A stretch of 64,000 nt of DNA from an uncultured bacterium. Lineage in GTDB: Bacteria > CSSED10-310 > CALFER01. Position 1 is the stretch's first letter; the number at the start of each line of letters is the position of its first letter. The position numbers and the translations under genes are program-made. The stretch is taken from contig CALFER010000072.1 in the NCBI GenBank assembly GCA_937951895.1, positions 1-64,000 of the forward strand, in the 5' to 3' direction. Shown here one piece after another: positions 1-7,376 of the stretch. Below the pieces are notes generated by a model. That model saw only the letters and a program-made list of their open reading frames with translations, ran no database searches and was not told the origin of the DNA.

Positions 1-927
1 GGCGAAATTTATCTCGAAGGGGCCCCCGTCACGGGCAAACCGGTCCGGGATCGCGGAGTCGGATTCGTGTTTCAGCATTATGCCCTGTTCAAGCACATGA
101 CCGTATGGAAGAACATCGCCTTCGGTCTCGAGGTCAATCACTGGAGCCGTTCGGACATCCGCGACCGTGTCAACGAGTTACTCGAACTGGTGCAGCTCCG
201 GGGCTACGCCTCACGCTATCCGTCCCAGTTGTCCGGCGGCCAGCGCCAGCGCATCGCACTCGCCCGCGCACTCGCACCCCGCCCCTCCTTCCTGCTTCTC
301 GATGAACCCTTCGGAGCACTCGATGCCAAGGTCCGCAGAAATCTGTCGGGACAGCTTCGCAAACTGCATGATGAGGTGCATACAACCTCCGTTTTCGTGA
401 CGCATGATCAGGAAGAGGCGTTCGAACTGGCCGATGAGATTGTCGTGATCAATCATGGCCGGGTTGAGCAGGCCGGAACGGCTCGCGAGATTTATGATTC
501 TCCCCGAACCAGATTCGTCGCGAGCTTTATCGGGAATGTGAATGTAATCGAGGCGACCGTCGAGAACGGCGCATTACGCATCGGGACGATGGACACCGAG
601 ATCACGGGCATGGCGTCACCCCGGCAGAGCGGTGACATCGTGTTGCTCATCCGGCCGGAAAACATCGACGTGCGACCGGACAATGCGCCGGGGGGATTGA
701 GGGGCATCGTGCGGTCAGCCGCGTATCGCGGCGATCATTACGAAGTGTATCTCGATCTGGCCGACACGATCGTGCGGATGAATGTAAACCGGACACGCGG
801 ACAATCGATGGAATGGACACAGGGGACGTCGCTGCCGATCGCTTTGACGAAATACGCGGTTTTCGAAGCCGACGAGGGGCATGCGGCCTTGCGCGCCAAA
901 CTCCAGAGTCTCGGCTACATCGAATAA
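1..927 (+). CDS. cysA: Sulfate/thiosulfate-type ABC transporter ATPase, 5'-truncated
   Basis: The reading frame is open from the first base, so the start and the Walker A loop lie outside the window. Visible are the Q-loop region (FQHYALFKHMTVWKNIAFGL), the signature LSGGQRQRIALARALA, Walker B LLLDEPFGALD and the switch histidine in VFVTHDQEEAF. A C-terminal TOBE-like region follows (about the last 120 residues). The wording around the Q-loop and the stretch after the H-loop match CysA, the ATPase that powers sulfate/thiosulfate import at the inner membrane. Related polyamine or molybdate ATPases are the alternative. The permease and binding-protein genes would be upstream and cannot be seen. 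The gene ends 116 bases before the next start. Confidence 0.88.
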   Translation, partial: GEIYLEGAPVTGKPVRDRGVGFVFQHYALFKHMTVWKNIAFGLEVNHWSRSDIRDRVNELLELVQLRGYASRYPSQLSGGQRQRIALARALAPRPSFLLLDEPFGALDAKVRRNLSGQLRKLHDEVHTTSVFVTHDQEEAFELADEIVVINHGRVEQAGTAREIYDSPRTRFVASFIGNVNVIEATVENGALRIGTMDTEITGMASPRQSGDIVLLIRPENIDVRPDNAPGGLRGIVRSAAYRGDHYEVYLDLADTIVRMNVNRTRGQSMEWTQGTSLPIALTKYAVFEADEGHAALRAKLQSLGYIE

Positions 928-971
928 ATGTCATCCGTTCGAGATCGACGAGCGAAGCATCGGCATGAACT

Positions 972-1000
972 TTGACATCCATCGGAAATCCCATCATGAT
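972..1000 (+). promoter_or_regulatory. Sigma-70-type promoter for the 1044 gene
   Basis: TTGACA (972-977) and CATGAT (995-1000) are separated by 17 bases. The next start codon (1044) is 43 bases downstream and has its own GGGAGG ribosome binding site, so this is a plausible separate promoter after cysA. Confidence 0.5.
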
Positions 1001-1043
1001 AAAAAGGAACATCGAGCAACCCTGCTTCACCGGGAGGTTTCGT

Positions 1044-1367
1044 ATGAAGGCATACATTATCCTCGTCAGCAACGGCCCCACGGTCGTCATCACTTGTCTG
1101 GAACCCGAGAAAGCCGTGTCGAACCTGATCTGGCGCGGTTTCCGCGATTTCAATCTGTATGAAGTGCCGGACGATCACACCGAAGCTCTCCGCAAGGACA
1201 TCGGCGAACGCACCTGGGATAATACCGCCGCCGAACTGAACGACGAGTGGCCCGTTCGGGTCGTCGATCGGGACTCCAGCCGGGCATTCTTCGACCTTCA
1301 GATGTTTGCTCGTGACCTGCCCGTCGCCAAAGTGCGCGACCGCAAAAGACTCCCCGTCATTTCGTGA
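1044..1367 (+). CDS. Hypothetical protein, 107 aa
   Basis: I do not recognise this protein. It starts MKAYIILVSNGPTVVITCLE and has no signal peptide or membrane segment; the N-terminus looks like a short beta strand. The ATG at 1044 is chosen over an upstream in-frame ATG (972) because GGGAGG sits 6 bases before it and the upstream extension overlaps the promoter. The composition is acidic and basic mixed, as in a small soluble cytoplasmic protein. Its last 11 bases overlap, tail to tail, the end of the minus-strand gene at 1357-3342, leaving no room for a terminator. Confidence 0.7.
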   Translation: MKAYIILVSNGPTVVITCLEPEKAVSNLIWRGFRDFNLYEVPDDHTEALRKDIGERTWDNTAAELNDEWPVRVVDRDSSRAFFDLQMFARDLPVAKVRDRKRLPVIS

Positions 1368-3342
1368 GTCCCGGCATCCGCTCCACGATCATCTCTGCCT
1401 CCCACGCCACCTGATTCAGCTCTCGTCCGGCGTCCTCATCCCGGCCTGTTTTTGTCAGACAGTCCGCCTTCAGATTGCGGGCACGCGTCGAAATCAATTC
1501 GTATTTCAACCCCGCATCGAGCGCCTGATCGATCAATCGAATCACCTGATCGCATGATGGAGGCGTCCGACGCGAGGCGGCATAGACCGCAAGATTGTAT
1601 AAGATGTCGGGGTGTCCCGGACGTCGATCGAGAAGCGCGTTCAGGCGCGCAGCTGCCCCCTCACGGTCTCCGACGCGCCATGACGCCAGCGCGCCGGCCA
1701 GATCGGCCGACAGCCGGTCTTCCTCGAACGGAGGAATGACAATCGTCGCCAGTTCTTCATGCGTCCACACCCCTCCGCTCCGTCGCATGCATTGTTCCAC
1801 TGCGGCGCTGTTGCCTCGTCGTGAATAGATCACTGCCAGGTTTGCCCACGCCTCACGCGCATCGAACGGATCGATTGTCACCGCATTCCGGAACGACACC
1901 TCCGCTCTTTCAAGATCCTGCGCCTTCAATGCCTGCAACCCCTCCATTGAAAAGCGGAACGCCGGAGTCAGCGTCTCACGGTGCCGCCGTATCACATCGT
2001 CTTCCCAGTTGACGAGCGCCGTCAGCAGAAGCAGGGTGGGGATCCAGAGCCACAATTCGGCATCGAGCCGTCGGAGGGCATTCAGCAGCCGGCGAACGGC
2101 GTACGCCGCAAACAATACCAATACGGGAAGCAGGGCGGCACGCAGCCTTCCGTTGACATAGAACACGATTCCGGTGATCAGATGCGGGACTCCGAGCAGA
2201 CTCAGGGCAGCCGACGCCCTGGAGGGTCCCGCGATGACCAGCGCGATTCCGCAGACCCCCAGAACGACGAAGGTGCCGAATCCCGGGCAGAACGGAAACC
2301 ACCGGGCAACCTCACGCCCGATCACGGACAACGATACAGTATCCAGAACCTCATAGGAGTTGATCAGATACATCGTTTTCCGGACCCACCCGGCGAGTGT
2401 CATCCGGGGATTCGAGCGCATGAATCGGACGGCATCCGCCTCATATTGCGCCGACGCCTCCCGATAGGTCAGCGTCCGCCCTGCCGCACGATCCGCAAGC
2501 AATTTGAACAGCGCATGTTCAACCGGCGCTCTGCGACCCGAGTCCCGGAACATCGTGTTTTCCAGTTCGGTCAATGCCGGTGGAGGGGAGTAACCCAACC
2601 CCGTCGCCCGGTAATTGTTCGAGGAGTAAAGCACCGCTCCTCCCGAGGCCGTCACGGGAATCCATTCCCCGCTCCGCATCACATTCATGAAGGTGATCGG
2701 CAGCACTGCGCATGCGATGCCCGCCGCCGCGGCCAGAGTGTTGCGGAATCGACGCCCGATTCCCACTCCGGATACCCATGCGGCCATACACAACACCGGT
2801 GTCAGGATCGACGCATTCGGGCGGATTCCCGAGAGCAAACCGAGAGTGATACCGGAAAGCAGCCAGAGCGTGCCCCGACGGGTCGCCGCCGCATTGATCA
2901 GAAACAGAATCAACATCGCGGTGAACGGCGTTTCCAGCCCGGTCGTGACCAGATCACTATCGTAGATGAGACTCGGCTGGGCGATGACGCCGAGCAATCC
3001 CGCGGCCAGCCCTGTCGCGTTGTCCCACAGCCGGCAGGCCGCCCATGTCAGCAGGAGAATGCCGATTCCGCCCAGGATGAGATGCATGATGCGAGCGGTT
3101 TGGATATCGTTCCCGACGAGACGCAGCAGACCACCGAGAAACGCCGAATAGACGGGGCTCGAGGTGAACGGCTCCCTGGCATCCGGATTGTAGAAATCGT
3201 CCGCAAGAATGACGTATTTATCGAAACAGGGAGTATTCGGAACAATATGTGCGGCAGCGATCCAGCGGGACAGCACGAGGGGAATCAGCACCATCCCCAG
3301 CACGCCCCACCTCGAACGCATGATGGCTTCTATCCGTACCAT
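1357..3342 (-). CDS. Polytopic membrane glycosyltransferase-like protein with C-terminal TPR-like region, 661 aa
   Basis: The N-terminal two thirds hold about ten hydrophobic segments. An early acidic pair (ILADDFYNPDAREPF, roughly residues 50-64) sits after the first membrane span, the layout of family 39/PMT-type glycosyltransferases that take polyprenyl-phosphate sugars. The last 200 residues are soluble with TPR-like helices (for example AEVSFRNAVTIDPFDAREAW). The ATG at 3342 is preceded by GGGAGGG; an in-frame ATG lies 57 bases upstream. The gene is last in the minus-strand run that begins at rex, 84 bases after the methyltransferase, so it may be cotranscribed with it. The substrate cannot be told from sequence. 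Confidence 0.75.
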   Translation of the reverse strand: MVRIEAIMRSRWGVLGMVLIPLVLSRWIAAAHIVPNTPCFDKYVILADDFYNPDAREPFTSSPVYSAFLGGLLRLVGNDIQTARIMHLILGGIGILLLTWAACRLWDNATGLAAGLLGVIAQPSLIYDSDLVTTGLETPFTAMLILFLINAAATRRGTLWLLSGITLGLLSGIRPNASILTPVLCMAAWVSGVGIGRRFRNTLAAAAGIACAVLPITFMNVMRSGEWIPVTASGGAVLYSSNNYRATGLGYSPPPALTELENTMFRDSGRRAPVEHALFKLLADRAAGRTLTYREASAQYEADAVRFMRSNPRMTLAGWVRKTMYLINSYEVLDTVSLSVIGREVARWFPFCPGFGTFVVLGVCGIALVIAGPSRASAALSLLGVPHLITGIVFYVNGRLRAALLPVLVLFAAYAVRRLLNALRRLDAELWLWIPTLLLLTALVNWEDDVIRRHRETLTPAFRFSMEGLQALKAQDLERAEVSFRNAVTIDPFDAREAWANLAVIYSRRGNSAAVEQCMRRSGGVWTHEELATIVIPPFEEDRLSADLAGALASWRVGDREGAAARLNALLDRRPGHPDILYNLAVYAASRRTPPSCDQVIRLIDQALDAGLKYELISTRARNLKADCLTKTGRDEDAGRELNQVAWEAEMIVERMPGLTK

Positions 3343-3426
3343 CGGATTCCCGGCCCTCCCGCGAGTCCCGAGTATAGCCGATACGGAACAGGATACCAAT
3401 GCGTTCCCGAGGTGCGCACCGCCGGA

Positions 3427-4182
3427 TCAGGCTGTCGCCACCACCAGCATCTCGTAATCGTCCTTCGTCAACACCCGCTCCCTGCTGTAAGCCCCCAGCG
3501 TGCAGCCGAAAATCCCGATATCCTTGAATCCAAGCGACGCAAGCAGCCAACGCATCTCCGACGGTGTGTAATAACGCTCGTTGCACTGAAGAGTCCGGAT
3601 ATTCCCGTCGTCGTCCGGGATCCTCAGCGTCGAAGTCTCACGGAATGTCATCAGATCGAACGTATAATCGGATGTGATCATTCCGGTATTGTTGTCATTG
3701 ATGAATTCCTGTGTTGAATGGAAGAGCGGGAACAGCGCGTTCAATGTGGTGAGGACCATACGGCCTCCGGGCGCAAGCGCCTGTCTGGCGCACCGGAGTA
3801 TCTCATAGTTCATCTCATCCGTTTCCATGAGCGGGAACGCGCCTTCACAAAGCATGATCGCCGCGTCAAAACGCTGATCGAACCGGAAATTGCGCGCGTC
3901 CTGTTCGATGAATTCGACCGCGACATCCGCTTCGCGGGCTTTTTCCCGAGCTCTCCCGAGCTGATCCACAGAAAGATCGATACCGGTGACCCGATGACCC
4001 CGGCGTGCGAGTTCGATTGCGTGGCGGCCGGTCCCGCATCCGATATCCAGGATATGAGCAGGTTTTTTCGGTCCGATTTCACGCTCAATGAAGTCAACCT
4101 CGCCCGTCGTCCCTTGAGTGAAGCATTCCCGGTCGTACGATCGGGCATATCGGGTGAATAGCTCCTGATACCATTGTTTCAT
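3427..4182 (-). CDS. Class I SAM-dependent methyltransferase
   Basis: 251 residues. The SAM-binding glycine loop is ILDIGCGTGRHAIELARRGH (about residues 43-62), followed by the acidic ribose-binding position in VTGIDLS and the QDARNF and LAPGGRMVL motifs usual for the Methyltransf_25 fold. The protein is soluble and cytoplasmic; the substrate is unknown. GAGGT lies 10 bases before the ATG. It starts 11 bases after the stop of the membrane protein behind hydE, so it is probably read from the hydrogenase operon. Nothing ties it to H-cluster assembly beyond position. Confidence 0.9.
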   Translation of the reverse strand: MKQWYQELFTRYARSYDRECFTQGTTGEVDFIEREIGPKKPAHILDIGCGTGRHAIELARRGHRVTGIDLSVDQLGRAREKAREADVAVEFIEQDARNFRFDQRFDAAIMLCEGAFPLMETDEMNYEILRCARQALAPGGRMVLTTLNALFPLFHSTQEFINDNNTGMITSDYTFDLMTFRETSTLRIPDDDGNIRTLQCNERYYTPSEMRWLLASLGFKDIGIFGCTLGAYSRERVLTKDDYEMLVVATA

Positions 4183-4193
4183 CGTGTGTTACC

Positions 4194-4769
4194 TCAGATG
4201 ATCTCGATCCAGCACGTCTTGAGGTGACCGGTGCGATCGAATTGAAGGCGCAATACCTCTGCGTCCACACTCGAACCGCTCCCCCCCGGATTGAGCAGAT
4301 ACACCAGATTGCCGTCCGGCACCGACAGATCCCCGTAACGCGTGCTGTCGGGCGGGCCGAGCAGTTCCAGGACCGTCTCGCGTGACGCGCCGTCCAGCCT
4401 GGCGGCCCGGATCAGATCGAGTGCCATCCCGAGTCGGAGGGGATGGGGATCGCCCGTTCGCTCGTGCAGCGCCTCCCGCCATTTCACCGCATCGAACGGA
4501 ATGATCCGGGCATTCCGATCCGCATAGGGTCGAACGGCATGGAAGGACAGAATCACCAGAGGGACAAGCGCGATACCCGACATGAACAGAACTCTCGGCA
4601 GCGTCACCCTGCCGGTGAACGCGATCAGACCCATCATCCCCGCCAGAACAGTCCACGGAATCCATTCGATCAGATCGCGCGGCAGACCGGATAACCCGAA
4701 CCAACCGATCACGAGATGACTCACGGCCGTGACGAACAGCCCTCCGGCGAATGCCCGGGCAGCCCGCAT
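4194..4769 (-). CDS. Small membrane protein with BamE/SmpA-like C-terminal motif, coupled to hydE
   Basis: 191 residues. About four hydrophobic segments fill the first 110 residues, then a soluble tail. The tail carries LDGASRETVLELLGPPDSTRY followed by beta-rich sequence and a final FDRTGHLKTCWIEI, which resembles the SmpA/OmlA (BamE) pattern of a helix, a GPP turn and strands. I do not know a function. The start is the ATG of a TGATG overlap with the hydE stop at 4769-4771, so translation is probably coupled. A longer in-frame start at 4877 lies inside hydE and is less likely. Confidence 0.7.
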   Translation of the reverse strand: MRAARAFAGGLFVTAVSHLVIGWFGLSGLPRDLIEWIPWTVLAGMMGLIAFTGRVTLPRVLFMSGIALVPLVILSFHAVRPYADRNARIIPFDAVKWREALHERTGDPHPLRLGMALDLIRAARLDGASRETVLELLGPPDSTRYGDLSVPDGNLVYLLNPGGSGSSVDAEVLRLQFDRTGHLKTCWIEII

Positions 4770-5830
4770 CACTCTCTTCGTTTCGCGCCTCCATGTCCTT
4801 TGCCGGGAATGCGTCCGATCGAACGGATCCGGGTTTTGATGCATCCCTGGCACTGCTCTCCCGTCTCCGACAGACACGCTTTGGCAGGATAGATTTCATA
4901 TTTTGAGCGGTATTCGACGGGCGTGAGATTCGGCATGACGACATTGGCGCCGCGCATGAGGCCGAGTTCGCGTCCGTGTTCTTTATTGACAGTCGCCAGC
5001 GCAGTCGTGCTCGGGATATTGGCCCACGGACACACCAGCCGGGTCAGAGCCACCGCCTTGTAGGTCATGCCTTCGGTGTTCGGGACCTGCTCCTCACCCT
5101 GAACGAACATCCGCTGTGCGAGAGGGGTTTCGGGGTGCGGAAGGTACGGTCCGACGCCGATCATGTCAAGATCCAGGTTGCGGAAGGTGAGGATATCGTT
5201 GGCGAGATCGCGGAAGGTCTGGCCGGGAATGCCGATCATGACACCGCTTCCGGCTTCGTATCCGATTTTCTTGAGTGTCCCGAGGATGGCCATCCGATCT
5301 GAGACCTGCCCGGGAAGAGGCGGATGGATGGCGTCGAAGAGTGCGCGATTGGAGGTTTCGAAGCGCAGCAGGTAGCGATCCGCACCCGCCATTCTCCATT
5401 CGCGGTAATCCGCCTCGTCGCGCTCGCCCAGACTGAGCGTGACAGCGAGCCCCGTCTCCTTCCGGATCGCCCGGATCAGATCGGCCATCCACGCGCGTTC
5501 GATCCCGGGATCCTCGCCGGACTGCAGCACGACGGTGCCGTATTCAAACCCGGCTGCCTGCCGCGCGCCCATCAGAATCTCATCGGCCGTCATCCGATAC
5601 CGTTCGACCCGGGTATTCCCGGCCCGGATTCCGCAATACATGCACTGTCGGGCGCAGACATTGGAAATTTCGATCAGGCCTCTGAGATGAACCTCGTCAC
5701 CCACATGTTCGCGCCGCACGGCATCCGCTTCCGACCACAGCGCATCGAGGACACGCGGATCCTCCTCTTTGAGCCATCGGAGGATCTCCTCGAATGAAGG
5801 TTTTCGCATGTTCATCGCTCCCGTGATCAC
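4769..5830 (-). CDS. hydE: [FeFe] hydrogenase H-cluster maturase HydE (radical SAM)
   Basis: 353 residues. The radical SAM cluster motif is C59-x3-C63-x2-C66 in EISNVCARQCMYCGIR, and the segments GEDPG, GSGVMIGIPGQT and MPNLTPVEYRSKYEIYP are typical of HydE. Cysteines near the C-terminus (ACLSETGEQCQGC) could bind the second, non-essential cluster seen in some HydE proteins. HydE works with HydG and HydF to build the 2Fe subcluster of [FeFe] hydrogenase. The ATG at 5830 overlaps the preceding stop as ATGA; ATGs 15 and 21 bases further in are alternatives. It sits in the hydrogenase operon. HydF is at 59.7-61.0 kb and HydG is not in the window. Confidence 0.95.
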   Translation of the reverse strand: MITGAMNMRKPSFEEILRWLKEEDPRVLDALWSEADAVRREHVGDEVHLRGLIEISNVCARQCMYCGIRAGNTRVERYRMTADEILMGARQAAGFEYGTVVLQSGEDPGIERAWMADLIRAIRKETGLAVTLSLGERDEADYREWRMAGADRYLLRFETSNRALFDAIHPPLPGQVSDRMAILGTLKKIGYEAGSGVMIGIPGQTFRDLANDILTFRNLDLDMIGVGPYLPHPETPLAQRMFVQGEEQVPNTEGMTYKAVALTRLVCPWANIPSTTALATVNKEHGRELGLMRGANVVMPNLTPVEYRSKYEIYPAKACLSETGEQCQGCIKTRIRSIGRIPGKGHGGAKRRE

Positions 5831-6969
5831 GAACTGGCCGAAATGCCGTCCTGAAGATCGACCGTGAAAGTCGTCCCGACATCCGGTTCGCTCACGACCG
5901 TCACATCGCCATCATACAGAAGCGCCAGTTTCTTGACGATCGCGAGTCCCAGTCCGCTACCCAGAATGTTCTTCGTTTTGTTATTCTTGACCCGATAGAA
6001 CTCGACGAACAACCGCTCCTGTTCTTCCTTCGTCATCCCGATGCCGGTATCCGCGACCGAGATGGACACGGCACCCCGGTTGCTGTCGAGCCGGATATCG
6101 ACCGTGCCGCCCGGACGATTGTATTTAATGGAATTCGTGACGAGATTGTTCATGATGATCTCGATCTCGCTCCGATCCGCCCGCATCATGACCGGTTGAT
6201 CGGCGTGCAGTCGAACCTCGATCTGCTTGTCCCGGGCCGCGGGAAGCGACGTCTCCATGGCAGTCTGGATGATTTCACGCACGTCCACGTCGGACAGTTC
6301 CCGGGATTTCTTTCCGGATTCGATATGGGTCAGGTCGAGCAGATCGAGAATCAGTTTCCGCATTCCATCGAGGCGGATCAGGCTGCGATCGACCATGTGC
6401 CGGAGCGAATCGAGGTCATCTCCGGGCTGAAAGTCCTGCAGGATTCGCAGATAGCCTTCGATCGATGCGAGCGGGGCTTTGAGTTCGTGGGCGAGCACCG
6501 AGATGAACTGGAACCGGACCTGTCGTTTTTCTTCGGCGTGTTTGCGAGCCTGGCGTTGCAGGATCAGATTTTTCGCTGTTTTACGGACCGTCACCCGGAG
6601 TTCTTCCGGGGTGAATGGCTTGGCGAGGAAATCGTAAGAGCCGAGTTTGGTGGCTTTGACGGCGGTCTCGAGACTGGCGTAGGCGGTGATCATGACCACC
6701 AGGAAATCGTTGGTGGTTTTCGAGAGTTCCTCGAGCACGTCGAGCCCCGAGATGCCGGGGAGTTTATGATCGAGCAGCACGATGTCGGGCGACCAGTCGC
6801 GGATGATGTCCAGGGCTTCTTCCCCGCTGCCCGACTGGCGCACCTCATACAGAACCTCGTCTTCGATATCCGGTAGCCGGTCCGTTTTCCGATCGAGAAC
6901 ACGGGCAACCGCCATGCGCATGCCGAGTTCGTCATCGACGGCGAGTATTTTCATGTTGAGTTGTGTCAT
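5827..6969 (-). CDS. Receiver-histidine kinase hybrid (REC-HisKA-HATPase)
   Basis: 380 residues. An N-terminal receiver domain (about 5-130) carries the acidic pair in LAVDDE, the phosphoacceptor in VLLDHKLPG, ITAYAS and the lysine in FLAKPF. It is followed by HisKA with FISVLAHELKAPLASIEGYL and an HATPase with the N box NNLVTNSIKYN, VADTGIGM and GSGLGLAIVKK. There is no membrane segment, so this is a cytosolic kinase whose own input is a phosphorylated receiver. It lies 2 bases after the lone receiver gene and overlaps hydE by 4 bases. The order sensor kinase, receiver, receiver-kinase suggests a phosphorelay that reads hydrogen or redox state. Confidence 0.93.
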   Translation of the reverse strand: MTQLNMKILAVDDELGMRMAVARVLDRKTDRLPDIEDEVLYEVRQSGSGEEALDIIRDWSPDIVLLDHKLPGISGLDVLEELSKTTNDFLVVMITAYASLETAVKATKLGSYDFLAKPFTPEELRVTVRKTAKNLILQRQARKHAEEKRQVRFQFISVLAHELKAPLASIEGYLRILQDFQPGDDLDSLRHMVDRSLIRLDGMRKLILDLLDLTHIESGKKSRELSDVDVREIIQTAMETSLPAARDKQIEVRLHADQPVMMRADRSEIEIIMNNLVTNSIKYNRPGGTVDIRLDSNRGAVSISVADTGIGMTKEEQERLFVEFYRVKNNKTKNILGSGLGLAIVKKLALLYDGDVTVVSEPDVGTTFTVDLQDGISASS

Positions 6970-6971
6970 CG

Positions 6972-7367
6972 TTACAGTCCGAGAAGGCGGTGCACTTCCC
7001 GCAGGAGCTGTTCCGGCCGGACCGGTTTGGTCAATACGACGTCGGCCCGCACCCAGTCGCGTTCTTCGGAAGTCGCCGCGTCGAATTCGAGGCCGGTTTC
7101 GTGTGTGACGGCAGTCGCCAGGATGACCGGGATGGTCGGATCCTTTCGCTTGATCTCGTAGCTCAGAACAAATCCCGCATCCATCACTTCCATCATCAGA
7201 TCCAGCACCGCCACATCGGGACGTGTTTCGGCCAGCGCTTGCCGGGCTTCGTCGAGAGACTGGGCGGAGACGACCCGGAATCCGGCTTTTTCGAGCACCA
7301 GTTTGGTCTGAAAAATATAATCGATATCATCATCCACAAGCAGAATACATTTCCTGGACTGTTCCAT
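6972..7367 (-). CDS. Single-domain response regulator receiver
   Basis: 131 residues, receiver domain only. Visible are VDDD near residue 12, the phosphoacceptor in VAVLDLMME, the threonine region ILATAVT and the lysine in LTKPVRP. There is no output domain. AGAGG precedes the ATG. It sits 9 bases after the hydrogenase-like sensor kinase and 2 bases before the receiver-kinase, so it is the obvious phosphate carrier between the two. Lone receivers of this kind are known in clusters encoding sensory [FeFe] hydrogenase-like kinases. Confidence 0.92.
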   Translation of the reverse strand: MEQSRKCILLVDDDIDYIFQTKLVLEKAGFRVVSAQSLDEARQALAETRPDVAVLDLMMEVMDAGFVLSYEIKRKDPTIPVILATAVTHETGLEFDAATSEERDWVRADVVLTKPVRPEQLLREVHRLLGL

Positions 7368-7376
7368 AACAACCTC

